64,000 bases of DNA from Bradysia coprophila (GCF_014529535.1 NC_050735.1:1612001-1676000); one strand, 5' to 3'; positions 11,906 through 24,460 are shown, counted from the stretch's first letter. Notes: generated from the letters alone by a model not told the origin. Program-made: numbers and translations.

Positions 11906-14279
11906 ACCTAAACTTCGCTAAAGATGGAATCAACTAGCCACCCTCGCTAGTCGCTTAGGCCAAAAACGCAAGAGCACTTGGTTTTCCATTGTAATCCAAT
12001 TTTTGGCATACATTAAACAATTGAAAATGTAGAATAGGGAACGTCAGATTTTCGTTGATTTCCGCAACGCAATAATGCTCGCGTGTTTTCCGCCTTAAAT
12101 GCTTTTTATTTTGAAAAGTATAGTGAGTGTCGTTTCATCATTCAGTTATTTATTGAAATTATCTTTTATCAGAGTTGTGCCATGTCAGAATCAGATTTGG
12201 CATTCGAATATTAATTTTCGGAAAGTGGTCATGGTATACGCAAAAGACCCATACCCATTCCAATTAATGAGCAGAAACGATGCCAACGTAACCTACTATG
12301 TCAATAATGCAACAAATGATATAAAAGACGAATTTTAACAATTATCAATTGAATTTGAAAGATGCGAATTGACCTATAATGAATATATTTCACAGTGTAA
12401 AAGCTCGTTTGAGTCAACTTAACGAATTGAGAGCTTTTCGGAGTACCCAAATTATATCTTATCACATTTTAACACAATCAAGAAATTGAAGCACACATAG
12501 ATTAAAAGTAAGTTAGGAAAATAACAACTACTAGAAATCACGCTCAACAAACGTAGCTCAACAATGATGATTCACATATCGTATCGTATACGAAAGGCTT
12601 ACGTAATGGAAACTTGTATTACTAAATTTCGAATCGATTCAGCTTATCACCATAGTGTATTGACCGTACAATTTGAAGAGTTTCGTTGAATTGTTTTCAC
12701 ATCACTGTCTTTGGAATTGATTGTTTCCTGTCTATTTGTCTTTGTACCAACTTGCTGATGAGTAAATCGAATATATAAGGCGCGTTTCAATTAACTGATA
12801 CAAAATTTTCCATAACTCAGCAATTTATTCGAGCGGGAGGAAAATTGACTTGACCTATATTCTTGATTGTAATGAAGAAAGCCCTTAAGGTTGTGGTAAA
12901 ATGTTCTTTATACCAAGGACTGAAAACGATCTTTTGCACGCAATATGACTTGCTTTGAATAGACTTTCCACACCAACGAGGGCCGACTTAACTAGAAGAA
13001 TAATTCAAAAATTACTCTTCAGTTCTACGTTGTTGTCTCGTTTTCGCTTATGTGATAAAAAAGAGTACCCACTTGTCACTATCAGTCTCGGCAAGCCTCG
13101 ACTTCTTCGTGACAAGTGTGTAATATATATTATAAGTAGTGCTTGGAACATGAAAAGTACGGTTTTCGACGCATGTAGCATATAAAAATTACACTCTCGG
13201 TATACAAATTCAAATTTAAACTGCAATTACGCGATTTGCTCGTATTTCTTTGAAACAGTTTTAAAACAGCTGAAAAGGTAGAAAGGAAAATGGCTTTCCA
13301 TCGGTAGTGAGCAGGGGATGTTAAATGAACTTCAACTTACTCACCTTCAACTTTATTAGATTTCCTACCTAATTAAGCAAGCGAATAACTGTTTCCACTT
13401 GGGAACAGGTCATCCAATTTCAAATTGAAGAAGAAAATAATTCACAGGCTGGTACATAAAGTACTAATTGAAAAGATACGGAACCCAAAGACCGTCATAC
13501 GAATTTTTGCTGTTTACCTAGAATTTATGTTTTTCAGTCATATTCCAATCAATAAGCAACTGATTGCAATCATAGTGCCTTATCAACGGACAGTTTTTTG
13601 CTTGGATGTCACTCTAATTTAATCAACAACTAACTTTAATTTGATTCGGATTCGCTTTTAATCAAATCGATGTTTCATTTAAAAAAAAACCATTCGTATC
13701 GTGGTATGAAAGCTTTTTGAAGCATGTAAGCGTACTCGCAATACGGCTTCATCGTTGGATAGAAACTTGAAAGCTAAAAGATGTTGTGAATGATGAAATT
13801 ATTGGCATCACGGCAGAGTAAAATAAACTATACTCTGTCGAGATTGGCAAGCTTGGCGGAATGATAAAGCATTGATTAATGATTAAGGGTAGAGTACCGA
13901 ATTAATTCTTTCTTGATTTTAATAGTATACATTACGTCCGTGGGTCTAAATTTTTCGAAACTTGTAAAAATGTAAATTTGGACTCACGTACGTACTGTGC
14001 TTTACGTAATTAGATAATGTAACATTTACATTTACATTGCCAAAACGCGTAAAAAATAATAAAATCTGACCTAACACCCCACAAAGGATCATTACTAGAG
14101 GGCTAGATCATTAATATACTACTTTCGCTGGTTATCGTTCGTTGAGACCCTTTCATTACCGAAACGAAACTATCTTGATTGGCATCCGATTTACTGAGCG
14201 GCGATGGTTACGAGAAAGTGAAAAAAAAAACATTTGTGCAACGAAAGGTTTGATTTTTTGAGATAATTTGCGTGAAAGG
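11906..14279. other. Intergenic, no gene seen
   Basis: AT-rich DNA with scattered short open frames (for example near 12100-12340 and 13425-13620). None has a recognisable domain, splice partner or biased codon use. No repeat family was confirmed. Confidence 0.45.
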
Positions 14280-14490
14280 ACCTGTCACGTCCGGCTATTC
14301 ATCTGTTATCGATAACGACGACAAAATAATGATCTTGGTAATATGGTCCTTAATATAGTAAAATACATGTTAAAAAAATTTAAGTACTAGATTTGAAACT
14401 AACGGATTAAAAATACTTTGATCGATGGAAGTAATAAAACTGGCAATTATATTGGTCATATGCTTGTCGTCTGCAAGAAGTTAAATTCTA
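14280..14490 (+). repeat. Dispersed repeat, copy 1
   Basis: Matches 16096-16305 in the same orientation. It begins CCTGTCAC, with CGGCTATTCATCTGTTATCG and then ATAACGACGAC. It ends with TCATATGCTTG and CGTCTGCAA. The last ~60 bases also resemble 48862-48928. Confidence 0.75.
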
Positions 14491-14748
14491 ACAGATCTAT
14501 CAGTTGTCTGGTTTTAGTTTCTATTCGTTATATAGTCAATGCGAGACATACTTGTGAATGATCCATTGATTCCTAAACAAACAAAAAATTGAAAAGTTGA
14601 GTTTTCCGGAGTCTGCTTCCATCGCTAATTATGTCTGAATAGGTTCGTCTGCTCATTTGTTCAATGAAACTTACATACACCCATGGCTTGGTGCTAGATG
14701 GACAGCAAAAGATAAAACAAATGAACTGAGCAAAAGAATTTTTCGGAA

Positions 14749-14755
14749 TATAAAA
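14749..14755 (+). promoter_or_regulatory. TATA box of the peritrophin gene
   Basis: TATAAAA lies about 100 bases before the start codon at 14850, compatible with a start of transcription near 14780 and a short leader. Confidence 0.5.
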
Positions 14756-14849
14756 ACATTGAGCATAAAATCGAAACGGTTAGTAACTCCGACAATATTA
14801 GCGATTTATTTTGAGCGACTAAAGGGATTCAGGAACCAATTACAGCGAA

Positions 14850-15429
14850 ATGGTGCAAGGTATGCAATTCCTCTGAAAACTGGAATGGAACCTTAACAAT
14901 CCTTTGTATAAAATCCATAGTACTCAGTGCATTGGTTGTGGTATGTGCATTCATCTGCATAGACGCACAAAGAAAAGTGGGCGATCCATGTGATGTTGGC
15001 AATCCCGAAGAGAACACCGGCTCGTATGGACCACATCCATCCGACTGTACGAAGTATATACAATGTCTGCATGGATTTTATGGTGAACGAGAATGCTCAC
15101 CTGGCTTACACTGGAATAAGGAAGAGGAAGCCTGCGATTGGCCCCAGAAAGCCAATTGTGTTCAGTTTGATTCGGAACAACGTAACGAAGTCGGTGGACC
15201 ATGCTACGTAGGTGACCATAAAGACAATATTGGTATGTATGTTGCGCATCCCGGTGACTGTACAAAGTACCTACAATGTCTACACGGTTCCTTCGGCGAA
15301 CGGCCATGCCCCGATGGATTGCATTGGAATAGCGAAAAAACCGCTTGTGATTGGCCACAAAAGGCAAATTGCAACCTGGGTGGAGTGAAGAAAACGATCT
15401 TACCAAGTCCACCGGTCCAGTTCGTTTGA
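14850..15429 (+). CDS. Secreted peritrophin-type chitin-binding protein, two CBM14 domains
   Basis: Predicted 172-residue secreted protein that binds chitin in cuticle or the gut peritrophic matrix. Exon 1 is only 10 bases (14850-14859: ATG GTG CAA G). A 61-base intron with GTATGC donor and CATAG acceptor follows, and exon 2 is 14921-15429. This split supplies an ATG and a hydrophobic signal peptide (about residues 1-20, ending IDAQ). Without it the frame would need a TTG start. Two peritrophin-A (CBM14) domains follow, each with six cysteines: 27, 46, 52, 62, 75, 83 and 98, 117, 123, 133, 146, 154. Both carry the TKY(I/L)QCLHG core and end with CDWPQKANC. The two domains are very alike, suggesting internal duplication. 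The C-terminal tail is short. The gene sits alone between the two P genes, flanked by copies of a dispersed repeat. The family is clear; the exact role is not. Confidence 0.88.
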
Positions 15430-15474
15430 ATGAATGCAGCAATTAACTAGTGGTTTATGTCGAAGAGAATTTGG

Positions 15475-15480
15475 AATAAA
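15475..15480 (+). terminator. Polyadenylation signal of the peritrophin gene
   Basis: AATAAA 46 bases after the stop codon. Confidence 0.6.
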
Positions 15481-15683
15481 TAGCTACACCGCACGCACTG
15501 TTGCTTTAATTGATTTTCACTGGAAAAGAAATCTGTTTTTACCATATGAATCTGTCCATGAATATGCCTCCATCATGGAGGCTCCATGTGTTGTGAGATA
15601 CTTTCGCTGCTGGAATCTCTTTTTGTCTTCGAAATTTTGTGTTAAGCTCTGAGAAAAGTCAGCAGTTTAACGAAATTTTCATA

Positions 15684-16430
15684 AACTGTTCCAGGGCATA
15701 TTATTTGGGAATCCCAAATGGTCCCAAATATTCTAAAAAATTTCCAAATATTCCCAAAAATTGAACTGAATTGAACAAGTCGTCTGTAGATACACATACT
15801 CAGGAATAGACATGTAACTATCGTTTGGATATTTAAACGATCAGTGGATATTATCCTTATAAAATTTTTAATACGCAAAATGACCTGTTTTAAGCCGATG
15901 GAGGAAGCCCAGAAAAATTACATATTACCGCAATGGAAATGGCACCTCGCTCATAAGCAATATGCATTGACATTGCCCAATCACGTAAAGCACATTACTT
16001 CCGAGGTTTCAAAATTTTTCTTTGACTTCAAAAACCTTGTCATCCAAGTCCCTGAATTCCAGAAAAGAGATGATCCACTAAAATTGAGTCCTTAACCTGT
16101 CACATACGGCTATTCATCTGTTATCGATAACGACGACGAAAATAATGACAAGCTCTGGGTAACATGGTTCTTTATATAATAAAATGCATGTTAATAAAAT
16201 GAAGTACAAAATTTGAAATCAACAGATTGAAAATACTTTTATCGATTGAAGTAATAGAGAAGAAAATAATAATGGTCATATGCTTGCCGTCTGTAACATG
16301 TTAATCCTCCCTGGAGCGGTAGTATGGCAATCATTTTCTATCGTCTCATCTTCTTTAAGTCTTGCTACTTCGAAAATAGATTCCCAAATATTCCCAAAAT
16401 CGATTCCCAAATAATAGGCCTAGAACTGTT
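15684..16430. mobile_element. ~750-bp element with inverted ends
   Basis: The left end reads AACTGTTCCAGGGCATATTA then TTTGGGAA. The right end (16404-16430) reads TTCCCAAATAATAGG then CCTAGAACTGTT, its complement with small changes. The interior has no transposase and contains copy 2 of the dispersed repeat. Confidence 0.55.
16096..16305 (+). repeat. Dispersed repeat, copy 2
   Basis: Direct-orientation homologue of 14280-14490, roughly 80 percent alike by eye. The two copies flank the peritrophin gene. Confidence 0.75.
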
Positions 16431-16739
16431 CAGTTTTCTCCGAGCTGATCAAACGCTGCAACCAAATCTATTTTCTGTTGAAAGCTAACACATTCCGACA
16501 CTTTCGTAGTCCTATATTTTTGAAAAGGGATTTTGATGGAAAAACCAAGGGTTAGACATCATCAAAAGTAAACTTAAATCCATCACCATGTAACACACTA
16601 ACGCTAAATTAAGTTGGAAAGCCGTCGTTAGGCTAAACACTTGCTGCAAGTGAAATATTATTATTCGTAAATTGTATTTTTTAAATAATAAAGTTCATTA
16701 AGTTAAGTTAGTTTCCAAGATTGCGACATGATGTCCCGC

Positions 16740-17045
16740 CCAGTGACTTGTGACGACTTTATTTTTTTTTTAGATTGTGAGTAATTTCTACGTCTTCCTC
16801 AATTACTGTGGATAGCTGATGAGGTCGTAAAATTCTGTTAGGGTCGCCACTAAATTTTGCGAGGTCGTCAACAATTTCCCAGGTTTAGTGACGACAGTGA
16901 AAAACGTTTTGGGATCGCCACCAATTACTATGTCTCTTTCAATACCGGGGGATTTTGACAAGGTCGCCACTGAATCGAGGTCGTCAACAATTGGTGACGA
17001 CTCTGAAAAATTGTGTTAGGTCCGCCACTTATTTCTAAGCCATCA
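16740..17045 (+). repeat. Degenerate repeats of GGTCGCCAC and GTCGTCAACAATT words
   Basis: Words such as GGTCGCCACTAA, GAGGTCGTCAACAATT and GTGACGAC recur irregularly at 16733-16745, 16832, 16862, 16893, 16910, 16952, 16977 and 17000. It looks like an old, decayed tandem array. No open frame runs through it. Confidence 0.6.
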
Positions 17046-17225
17046 ACTAATAGTACAAACTCTTACACGGACAAGTGCTTTTACTGACCCGTTCTTCTGA
17101 AGGGAAGAGTGACAGGATTTTTTTTTTATTTTGGTAAATAAACAACAGAGCAAAGATTACTCTACGCTGTCATGGTGAATAACATTCTAACTTACAAGTC
17201 TAAAATCTAATTAGCAGCTGAAATT

Positions 17226-20200
17226 CTAGTGCCATGCGAATAAAACGTGAGCAATCATTAGGTAGCCCGTGGCTACCAGTATATGGCCAATCATTATGGG
17301 AAAACCGAATCTAAAATAGAAAAGAAGATCAACATTAAAATCGAATAAGACTCTGAACAGGAAGGATATTCAGGCAGGGTCAGCTTTTATAAATTTTCCC
17401 AAAATTACTGTCTCGCATTCATTAATTGTGATTCAACCGAACTATAAAAGTGATGACGAGGCTTACTTGAAGAAATCCAAAAATGTGAATTTATATCCAT
17501 GTTGCTGTGCCACCCCAGCACATACAAGATTTGCAGATGCACCAATTAATGTTCCGTTGCCTGAAAGTCATCGTTTTCAATTTCACACATTCACTAAATT
17601 TGAATGGATCACTTGACTCACCTCCCAAACAAGCACCCAACGCCAATGCAAAAATAAGCGGCTGCATTGGTAAACCCAATTCTCTATTCTCGGCAATCGA
17701 TATGACAACCTTGATCATCATTGTCGTCAGTGGTATGTTATCGACAAATGCTGAGGCTAGAGCAGACACCTACCAATAAATATACAAATCTGCTGAGCAG
17801 TTCGAGAAACGTTAGTTGGGATGAGTTAATTACCCATAAAATGATAAGTATTGCAACAGCCATACGAGCCTCCTCCGAAACGGCAAAGATGACATTTTGC
17901 GTTTGCGTTCCGATCCAGTCGATTAAACCGAGTTCGGTTAATGCTTCCATGAGTACAAACAGCCCAGCGAAAAATAGTAGAGTTGTCCATTCCACGCGAT
18001 GAATCACAGGTTCAATATCTTCGCGATCAGCTAAAATTAACAGTAAAACTGCACCTAATAGTGCCACCCAACCAATGGACAGACGTTGAATGTGAGGTGC
18101 CGAATGCAAGAAGAAGAATATTATGGTGAATGTTAACGCGACCATGGACTTGATGAGTAACTTTTTGTTGCGAATGAAGTACTGGGGAGATCAAAAGAGA
18201 AATTTTCTTTGCAGACTCTTTGTAACTGAAAGCCAAAATTGTTTACTTTTGACTGCAGTTCTTGCAACGTTATCTTGTAAGTATCAACCGGTAGCTTTCC
18301 AGTCGCTAGCCGTTTCTTCAGCAAACGTTCCAAATAGTTAACCTTTTTCAATAACGTTTCTTTGACCAAAATTTCATCCTTTGAATAGGAAGATATTGAA
18401 TCAGCAGCCCGTTGCCAAACACCCAATTCCTGACGCAATTCGTGAATTCCATTCGGTTCGTTTAGGCGAAGGTCATCCATGTTCCGGTATTTGAATCTAA
18501 TTTGTAAGTAAGTCTGTAGCATAACGACTATAACCCCAGCAGTCATGTGAGCGGTAAAATTGAGGAAGTTGATACCCTGTTCAATTAATGAAAATTATCA
18601 GAGAATCTGAGCCAATGGGAAATCTGGTGTAGAACGTAAGTCCTTTTTAATGTTATTGTGGAAGGGAACACTGTGAACTTACACTGTTGACCACATAAGG
18701 GTTCGATGTGATGATAACATTGGGTGGATCTCCCACTAATCAAAATTGAAATGTCTTATTACGTCCTTTCAAAATATTTGTTTTTTCTACCTGGGGTGGC
18801 TGCACCAACAACATTTGAATAAATAACCATTGTCATCAGTATGGGCACTGGGTTCAGACCCATAACTTCTGCCAGTCTAATTGTAACTGGCGTCATCAGC
18901 AGAACCGTTGTAACGTTGTCAAGAAACGCCGACAAAACGGCAGTAAATAATGCTAGACAATTGATCAACGGCCACACTCGTCCTTTAGTGATCTGAATTT
19001 GAAAAAACAATTCTCAATTCGTCTTAAAGCTGAAACATTTTATCGCATTAACCTTGTAAGCGTAGACGGCCAGAAAATCAAATACACCCGTCTCAGACAA
19101 AATAGCCACTAACAGCATCATACCGAACAGCAGTAGTAACGTCTCAACGTCGATCCAACCGATTATCTCCTCCATTGAAGGCTTTTGGTGTAAAATGGCT
19201 AAGACTGAGAGGGCTAATGTACTAGCTATTATCGCAGCGAATGTCCGATGAACGACATCCCATATAATCAGTACGTATAAACCCAACAAAATCACGGCAG
19301 CACAGATGACACTAACATTTTTGTCGATAGGCGACGGATCGTATGCGAAAAGTAATGGTAAAGCTTGGTCAATGTTCGTATACATTTGAACGCGCAGGAC
19401 AGCGTCGCCCATTTTTAATTTGTCAATAGTTTCATCGTCTATGACGAACACGATTTCTTCGGTGATTTCTTCCACATGATCGATTTCGTGTGGATCAACA
19501 ATAGCAATAGAGTAAATCTCAGTAACATTAACACTGTCACCAGTGTTGTCGTGTCCATCGAGTCGATCTAGGTAAACGTTAAGAAAATTTGAAGCATTCC
19601 CTTCGAGATTTTCGTAGAAGGCTCCTTTCAAATAAATGCCAACTCGAGGACCAAGAGGTGTTTCATGAAGCACAAAATCTAAAAGCGAAACAGAAAACCA
19701 AATGTTCATTTTCCGACTAAAACTGATACATTCATTGAAAAGTAAAATCCACCATGTCGGAAGCAGTGAAATTGCAGCATGAATTTGCTTCCACTCATCA
19801 ATCAAAACTGTTTATACGGTTGAAGCTGCTACACACATATGTGGATCTGGATCAGCTGAAGCAAATTCAGGTTGAAATTTCACTGCCTTTAACTGTAGGA
19901 ACTCCCTAATCCAGAAAAGATGACCCATTTTACTTTTCTGCACTTATACATCCAAAGATAAATACTTTACCTTTAGTCTCGAAAGGCAATACGGCTGTCT
20001 GACGCCGTTCGATTTCTTTTTCGTCATACGACATTAACAGATATGTGAAAAATATCCACACCACGACAAGCGCAGCAATTTTCACACGATGATACCATGT
20101 TACTAGCTACGAAGATGTTCAAATTATTTTCGTCTCTCATGCGGCATAACTTAAATTCAGAATTTTCACCTTCGTACGGTTGGCTGTATGGTCGATATCT

Positions 20201-23200
20201 GCGTGAATTACGTGAGAACCATTTGTTATCTCGTGTGCTGCTATTGAGCTGCATAAAATGTTAAGATTGAGTTTAAACTAATCGGGAGCTTATTTCAAAT
20301 ATACCAAAGACATATAATCTTGGAGGATTTAAAACATTCTTCACATATCCCGGAGGCGTACATTGACCTTAAAGGTCAGGTAAGGCCAAGTCAAATTAAA
20401 TTTCGATTAATATCGTACAGAACAATAAAGAACGTTCGGATAAAACCAGCCTCAGGTAGTGTTACTTTAAAAAAAACTCGAAACTTAGCTTACGAAGCTT
20501 AACTTACGTTTCGTTTTCCGGTGATATAGTTTCGCTGCTATCAGAAATTATATTTGTCAGCTCGTCGCACTTGGTTTTAGTTTCTTTGTCTTGTTCAAAT
20601 TTTGGTAATGGATCCTGTTCCTCCAACAGTTCTCCTATAAAAACAAGGTATCAAAATGTATCTTGCCGATAATTTGAAATTGAACAGTGCGCCTTTCGGA
20701 ATTAGATAACTTCTTTAGACGTTATTATAGCAGTCCTTCACTGACTGTTCCATTTTTAATCAGTAGTTCCATCGAGCCTATGTAGATTTACCACATTTCG
20801 AATGAGATAAAAAATCGTTTTGCCAACCAATCATGTTCATGGTACAATGAATCATGATAAGCTTAATTATTTAGTTCATTTTGAACCGGTTCATTGATTG
20901 ATAGATGACAATGTTCATGTAAGTCAGCGCTACTCAAAACGAAACAGATTAACATTCTTTCGGTCGATTTCATCTCTATAATTGAATAGCTTCCAAACTG
21001 AGATCAAACCAAACTTTTCCAGTTATTATCTCAATTTTCTAAGGTACAGATAACATAAAAACGAAAACTGGTAACGAAATTTGAAAAAGTAAAGCGTGGC
21101 TCTCCTATTTAAGTAAATAATAAACACTGAAGGTAATGCTAATCTTCAGAATTTCATACAAAAAATACGGAACCCAAGTTACGGGTGAATTTAAGTGCAG
21201 CGTGTCATAATGTGTAGCGCTAACGGTTTCTTTAGAATTGATGAAATTGGTCGTAAATATATGATAGCATGAATGTTTGAAACGTATTTAACTGCTAAAA
21301 CTCTATTGAAATCGTAAGTGCCAGAAACTTGGGTTCGGTGTGCTTCGTCACCTGCTTTACCTCTCCAAGAGATATTTGAAAAATTTCTAAATAGTTATTT
21401 ACGCATCTGTTGTGGCGGTAGATTCTAGGTAATTTCGCGAGTTGCCGAACGAAGTGAGCAATAGTCCGCAATAGATGCATATGGCAGTTTCCACGCTCAG
21501 TGAGAATTCACAATTTGTACTAACACACAGGGACTGTCGTACTAGTGTTAAAAATATACATTTACCGGTATTTTACAGAAATTTGTAGCGGATTTTTGGT
21601 TGCTACCGGTATTTGGCGTCATTAATCTTTTGTTTTCAATGTAAAATAGCGCGCAAAGCGCTATTTGTATACCAATTTAATGCACTTTAGTAGCGGTTTG
21701 TTCGAAAAATGTTTGCCGATCGGTATGATGTTTTGGATTTTTTTACTAAGGAAACGTTCGGAACGGTGATATTTTTAATTATTTTATATTAATTTTTCAA
21801 TCAAATTTAACTTAATCTGTGATTAAAATGAAGTTTTGCCCTTCTTCTTATTTTTAAATTAAGTAATGGTTCAAATTTAATTATGAAACTATAAGAAAAC
21901 ACCTTTGCCGTCGATGACTGCATACAATTTTTCTCACTTTAGAAACGTTCGGAACGACGATTGATTTTGTTGTACTTGGCAGATTTTGCATAAAAATTTA
22001 GATTTTTTTGTCTTAATATGAAGATTCATCCTCATTTATCATTAAGAAACAGTTTTCAAATCATTTCCAATGTTTGCAATATCTTTATTTTGTATTGAAA
22101 AAACACCATGCACGAAAATGTTACAAAAGAACATGCCATATACAAATTTTCATGCTGAGGACCTAAATTACGAGAAAAATTCTGAAATGTATGCCCAAGA
22201 TTTGAAAATTATTTAAATTGCGTAAGCTGGCTCTAACTGGAAATGTTCGAATAAAAGTCCCTATCCATGTATGTTATATTGTTATAATAACCTATCCACA
22301 GACTTTCGAAGATGCGACATGTACCTTCAGGCAAAGCACTAATCACTTAATCACAATTGCCAATCATCAATTAATTTCTAATCCAGAAATGACATCAAGC
22401 GCTCTTGAAAGTGTTTTACTAGGTACTTGATCGATGTCACGAGACGATGAACACACGATTGTAAATAATAACAATGCTCAATCTATTTGTGTCGCATAAA
22501 AATGAGAATTTAAAGAATTTCGTAAACAAATTCAGTAATGTTGGGCTTTATTATGAATTCCGCAAAAAGACGGTTTTTTTGCATTTTAAGTAATGATCTA
22601 TTATCAAAGAATTAAACGAAATCTAGTTTTTGGAGAAAGCATTTAATGGTTTAACGATATCGCCACTTTAGAAATGATCAAAATGATGAGAACTACTACA
22701 TTACCTGATGAACGAGAAAAGCTCTAGTTTTTCTTAAATTCACTTCTTATCACTGGCTTTTGTACGTTGATTTGTACATTTTGTCCATCGGCCGCGAAAT
22801 CAATGAATCATTGTTACACTTACATGTAATTTTTCGTGTTCATGTCTAATTACAGCTAGACTCGGATCCTGTCTCACGATATGTGGTAGAGTGCGCCAAA
22901 TATGCAGTGCATCGTCAGTTACTTCACTGATAATAACAAAAAACTTAATTATTTATTTAGTATTATACATCTTAAGAGTCTTTTCTGAATGGCAAAGCTA
23001 ATTTCGTTTACTGAGCGAGCGGCTAACTTTATACCCGTTGTATCAAAGAAGGAAAAATCTAAATAAAACTCGTCCAAGCTTTTCAAACTTTCAAATCGAC
23101 ACAATAACACCACCCAATTAAGAAAATTGTTGAAGAAAATGCGTTCCATTAAATTCGAACTACCAATGGAACTTGAATAAACTAAATTGCACAAACCTTG

Positions 23201-23267
23201 ATGGAAAAACGAAATTGTCAACAACCTTCTTTCGACGTCGAGGAAATTTTCGAGTTGTTACTTTCAT
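17226..23267 (-). CDS. P protein / OCA2 (hoepel-type) membrane transporter, copy B
   Basis: Tandem paralogue of the gene at 400-8348, with the same family role. Thirteen exons: 23267-23197, 22926-22820, 20634-20508, 20248-20170, 20106-19971, 19678-19053, 18992-18791, 18735-18683, 18576-18247, 18181-17834, 17769-17622, 17560-17467, 17310-17226. Exons 5-13 have exactly the same lengths as in copy A. Predicted 801 residues, with the AFLDNVTT and AFVDNIP half-motifs conserved and a glycosylable luminal loop. One junction is irregular: the strong donor GTAAGT after ...KLH (exon end 22824) puts exon 3 out of frame. Only the weaker donor four bases further (exon end 22820) keeps the frame; it is adopted here but unproven. 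Two stretches are identical to copy A at DNA level (18809-18857 and a 32-base tract near 18043-18075). An intron holds a MITE at 19755-19899. Confidence 0.87.
19755..19899. mobile_element. CAGTCAAAGG-type MITE, degraded copy
   Basis: Ends resemble those of the elements at 28000-28235 and 28367-28613: GGCAGTGAAATT, GCAGCATGAATTTGCTTC on the left and the complement on the right. The centre has the shared words ACTGTTTATACGG and GAAGCTGCTACAC. In intron 5 of P gene copy B. Confidence 0.65.
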
Positions 23268-23402
23268 TGTGCTACCAAAAAATTTAACTGAAAACTTAGA
23301 CCGTTACCAAATTCAGGAAAAAGAATAATTTTCTGAGTATAAGATTTGAGTAATGCCTTCCACTGTTAAATCGAAATTATTTTTCTTATTGCTCAATTGA
23401 TC

Positions 23403-23412
23403 GTATTTATAC
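23403..23412 (-). promoter_or_regulatory. TATA-like box of P gene copy B
   Basis: The minus strand reads GTATAAATAC 136 bases before the start codon, the same 10-mer as upstream of copy A. Confidence 0.5.
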
Positions 23413-24460
23413 CACAGATATAAACGTAACGACCGAAGTCTGAAAGTGACTTTTGGCCGGAAAATTGCTGTACACTCTTGGTTATTTGAGCATTGATTAG
23501 TGTCATACCTACACTTCAAAGTGTTCACCGTTTGTAATGGACATACTCACAAAATATCAAGGAAAATCATTGAACAATCGACCGACAATGCACATAACAG
23601 AGTATTTTCGGTCATTGCATGTGAATGGTTGTTATCAAAATCTATTGGCCAAATTAACATTGCGCATAAGAAAAGGCTTAATGATATTGCTGATAATGTC
23701 ATAACGGATTTGATTATTGAAAAAGAATGGTCAATTTGGTATCAGCTGTGACAATTTTAATTCCTATATGCATCAATTTATGGTTTTTAGTTTTCGTGAA
23801 TTGATAAGCTCGGTTGAGTTATTGTGGACGTAGGTCGCTGAAACGTATATAGACTAAATTTGGGCGTTGAAATATTTCGATGATTTCTTGATACAGGTTT
23901 TTCCTTTGGCGAAAAATTTATTTTATCAAAAAACAGGTCCGAAACTATCCTCTCCTTCCGCTTAAAAAACAATACCGCTCTCTACACCTACACCGAAGCT
24001 TTTACAAGTCTCGAAATAAGTTCACTCTCTGTTTTGATATTATATTCATGTTCTGTCGTACAGTACGGCTCCGTACGTATACGTATTTTGAAAATTCATA
24101 TTGAAATTATTTAAATTCGTTGAAAGAGTATATTAAACAAGATAGGTGTATAAACTGGTAGCCGTGCGTGTGAGAGAGATTTCATTACTTAACAATCTCC
24201 ACCGATGGCAGTGTGATCAGTGCAATTTTTGTGCACATTGAGTACGGTCAGTTGGCTCGATCAAAGCAAAAGGTTTAAAGGAATATATGCCTTCATTGTA
24301 GATTAACCAAATCAACTTTTTTAATTCGGCGTTGTGATTCGTTTCTATATGATATACTGAGAACAGTGTACGATCATCGTGTGTTGAACTTATTTGTGCG
24401 CAAATTGTTCATTTTTTGTCTCGTATAATTTTGTGATATTTGTTTTGCCGAAAAATCGAA
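23413..24460. other. Intergenic between P gene copy B and the CRAL-TRIO gene
   Basis: The two genes are divergently transcribed across about 1.2 kb. No coding region is seen; it probably holds both promoters and the 5' untranslated region of the CRAL-TRIO gene. Confidence 0.45.

Noticed and set aside
14951-15442. Minus-strand frame of 163 residues over the peritrophin gene
   Set aside because: It is antisense to a gene with clear CBM14 cysteine patterns, signal peptide and splice sites.
15642-16095. Frames of 78 and 83 residues after the peritrophin gene
   Set aside because: They fall in the 750-bp inverted-end element, with no recognisable domain or conserved start.
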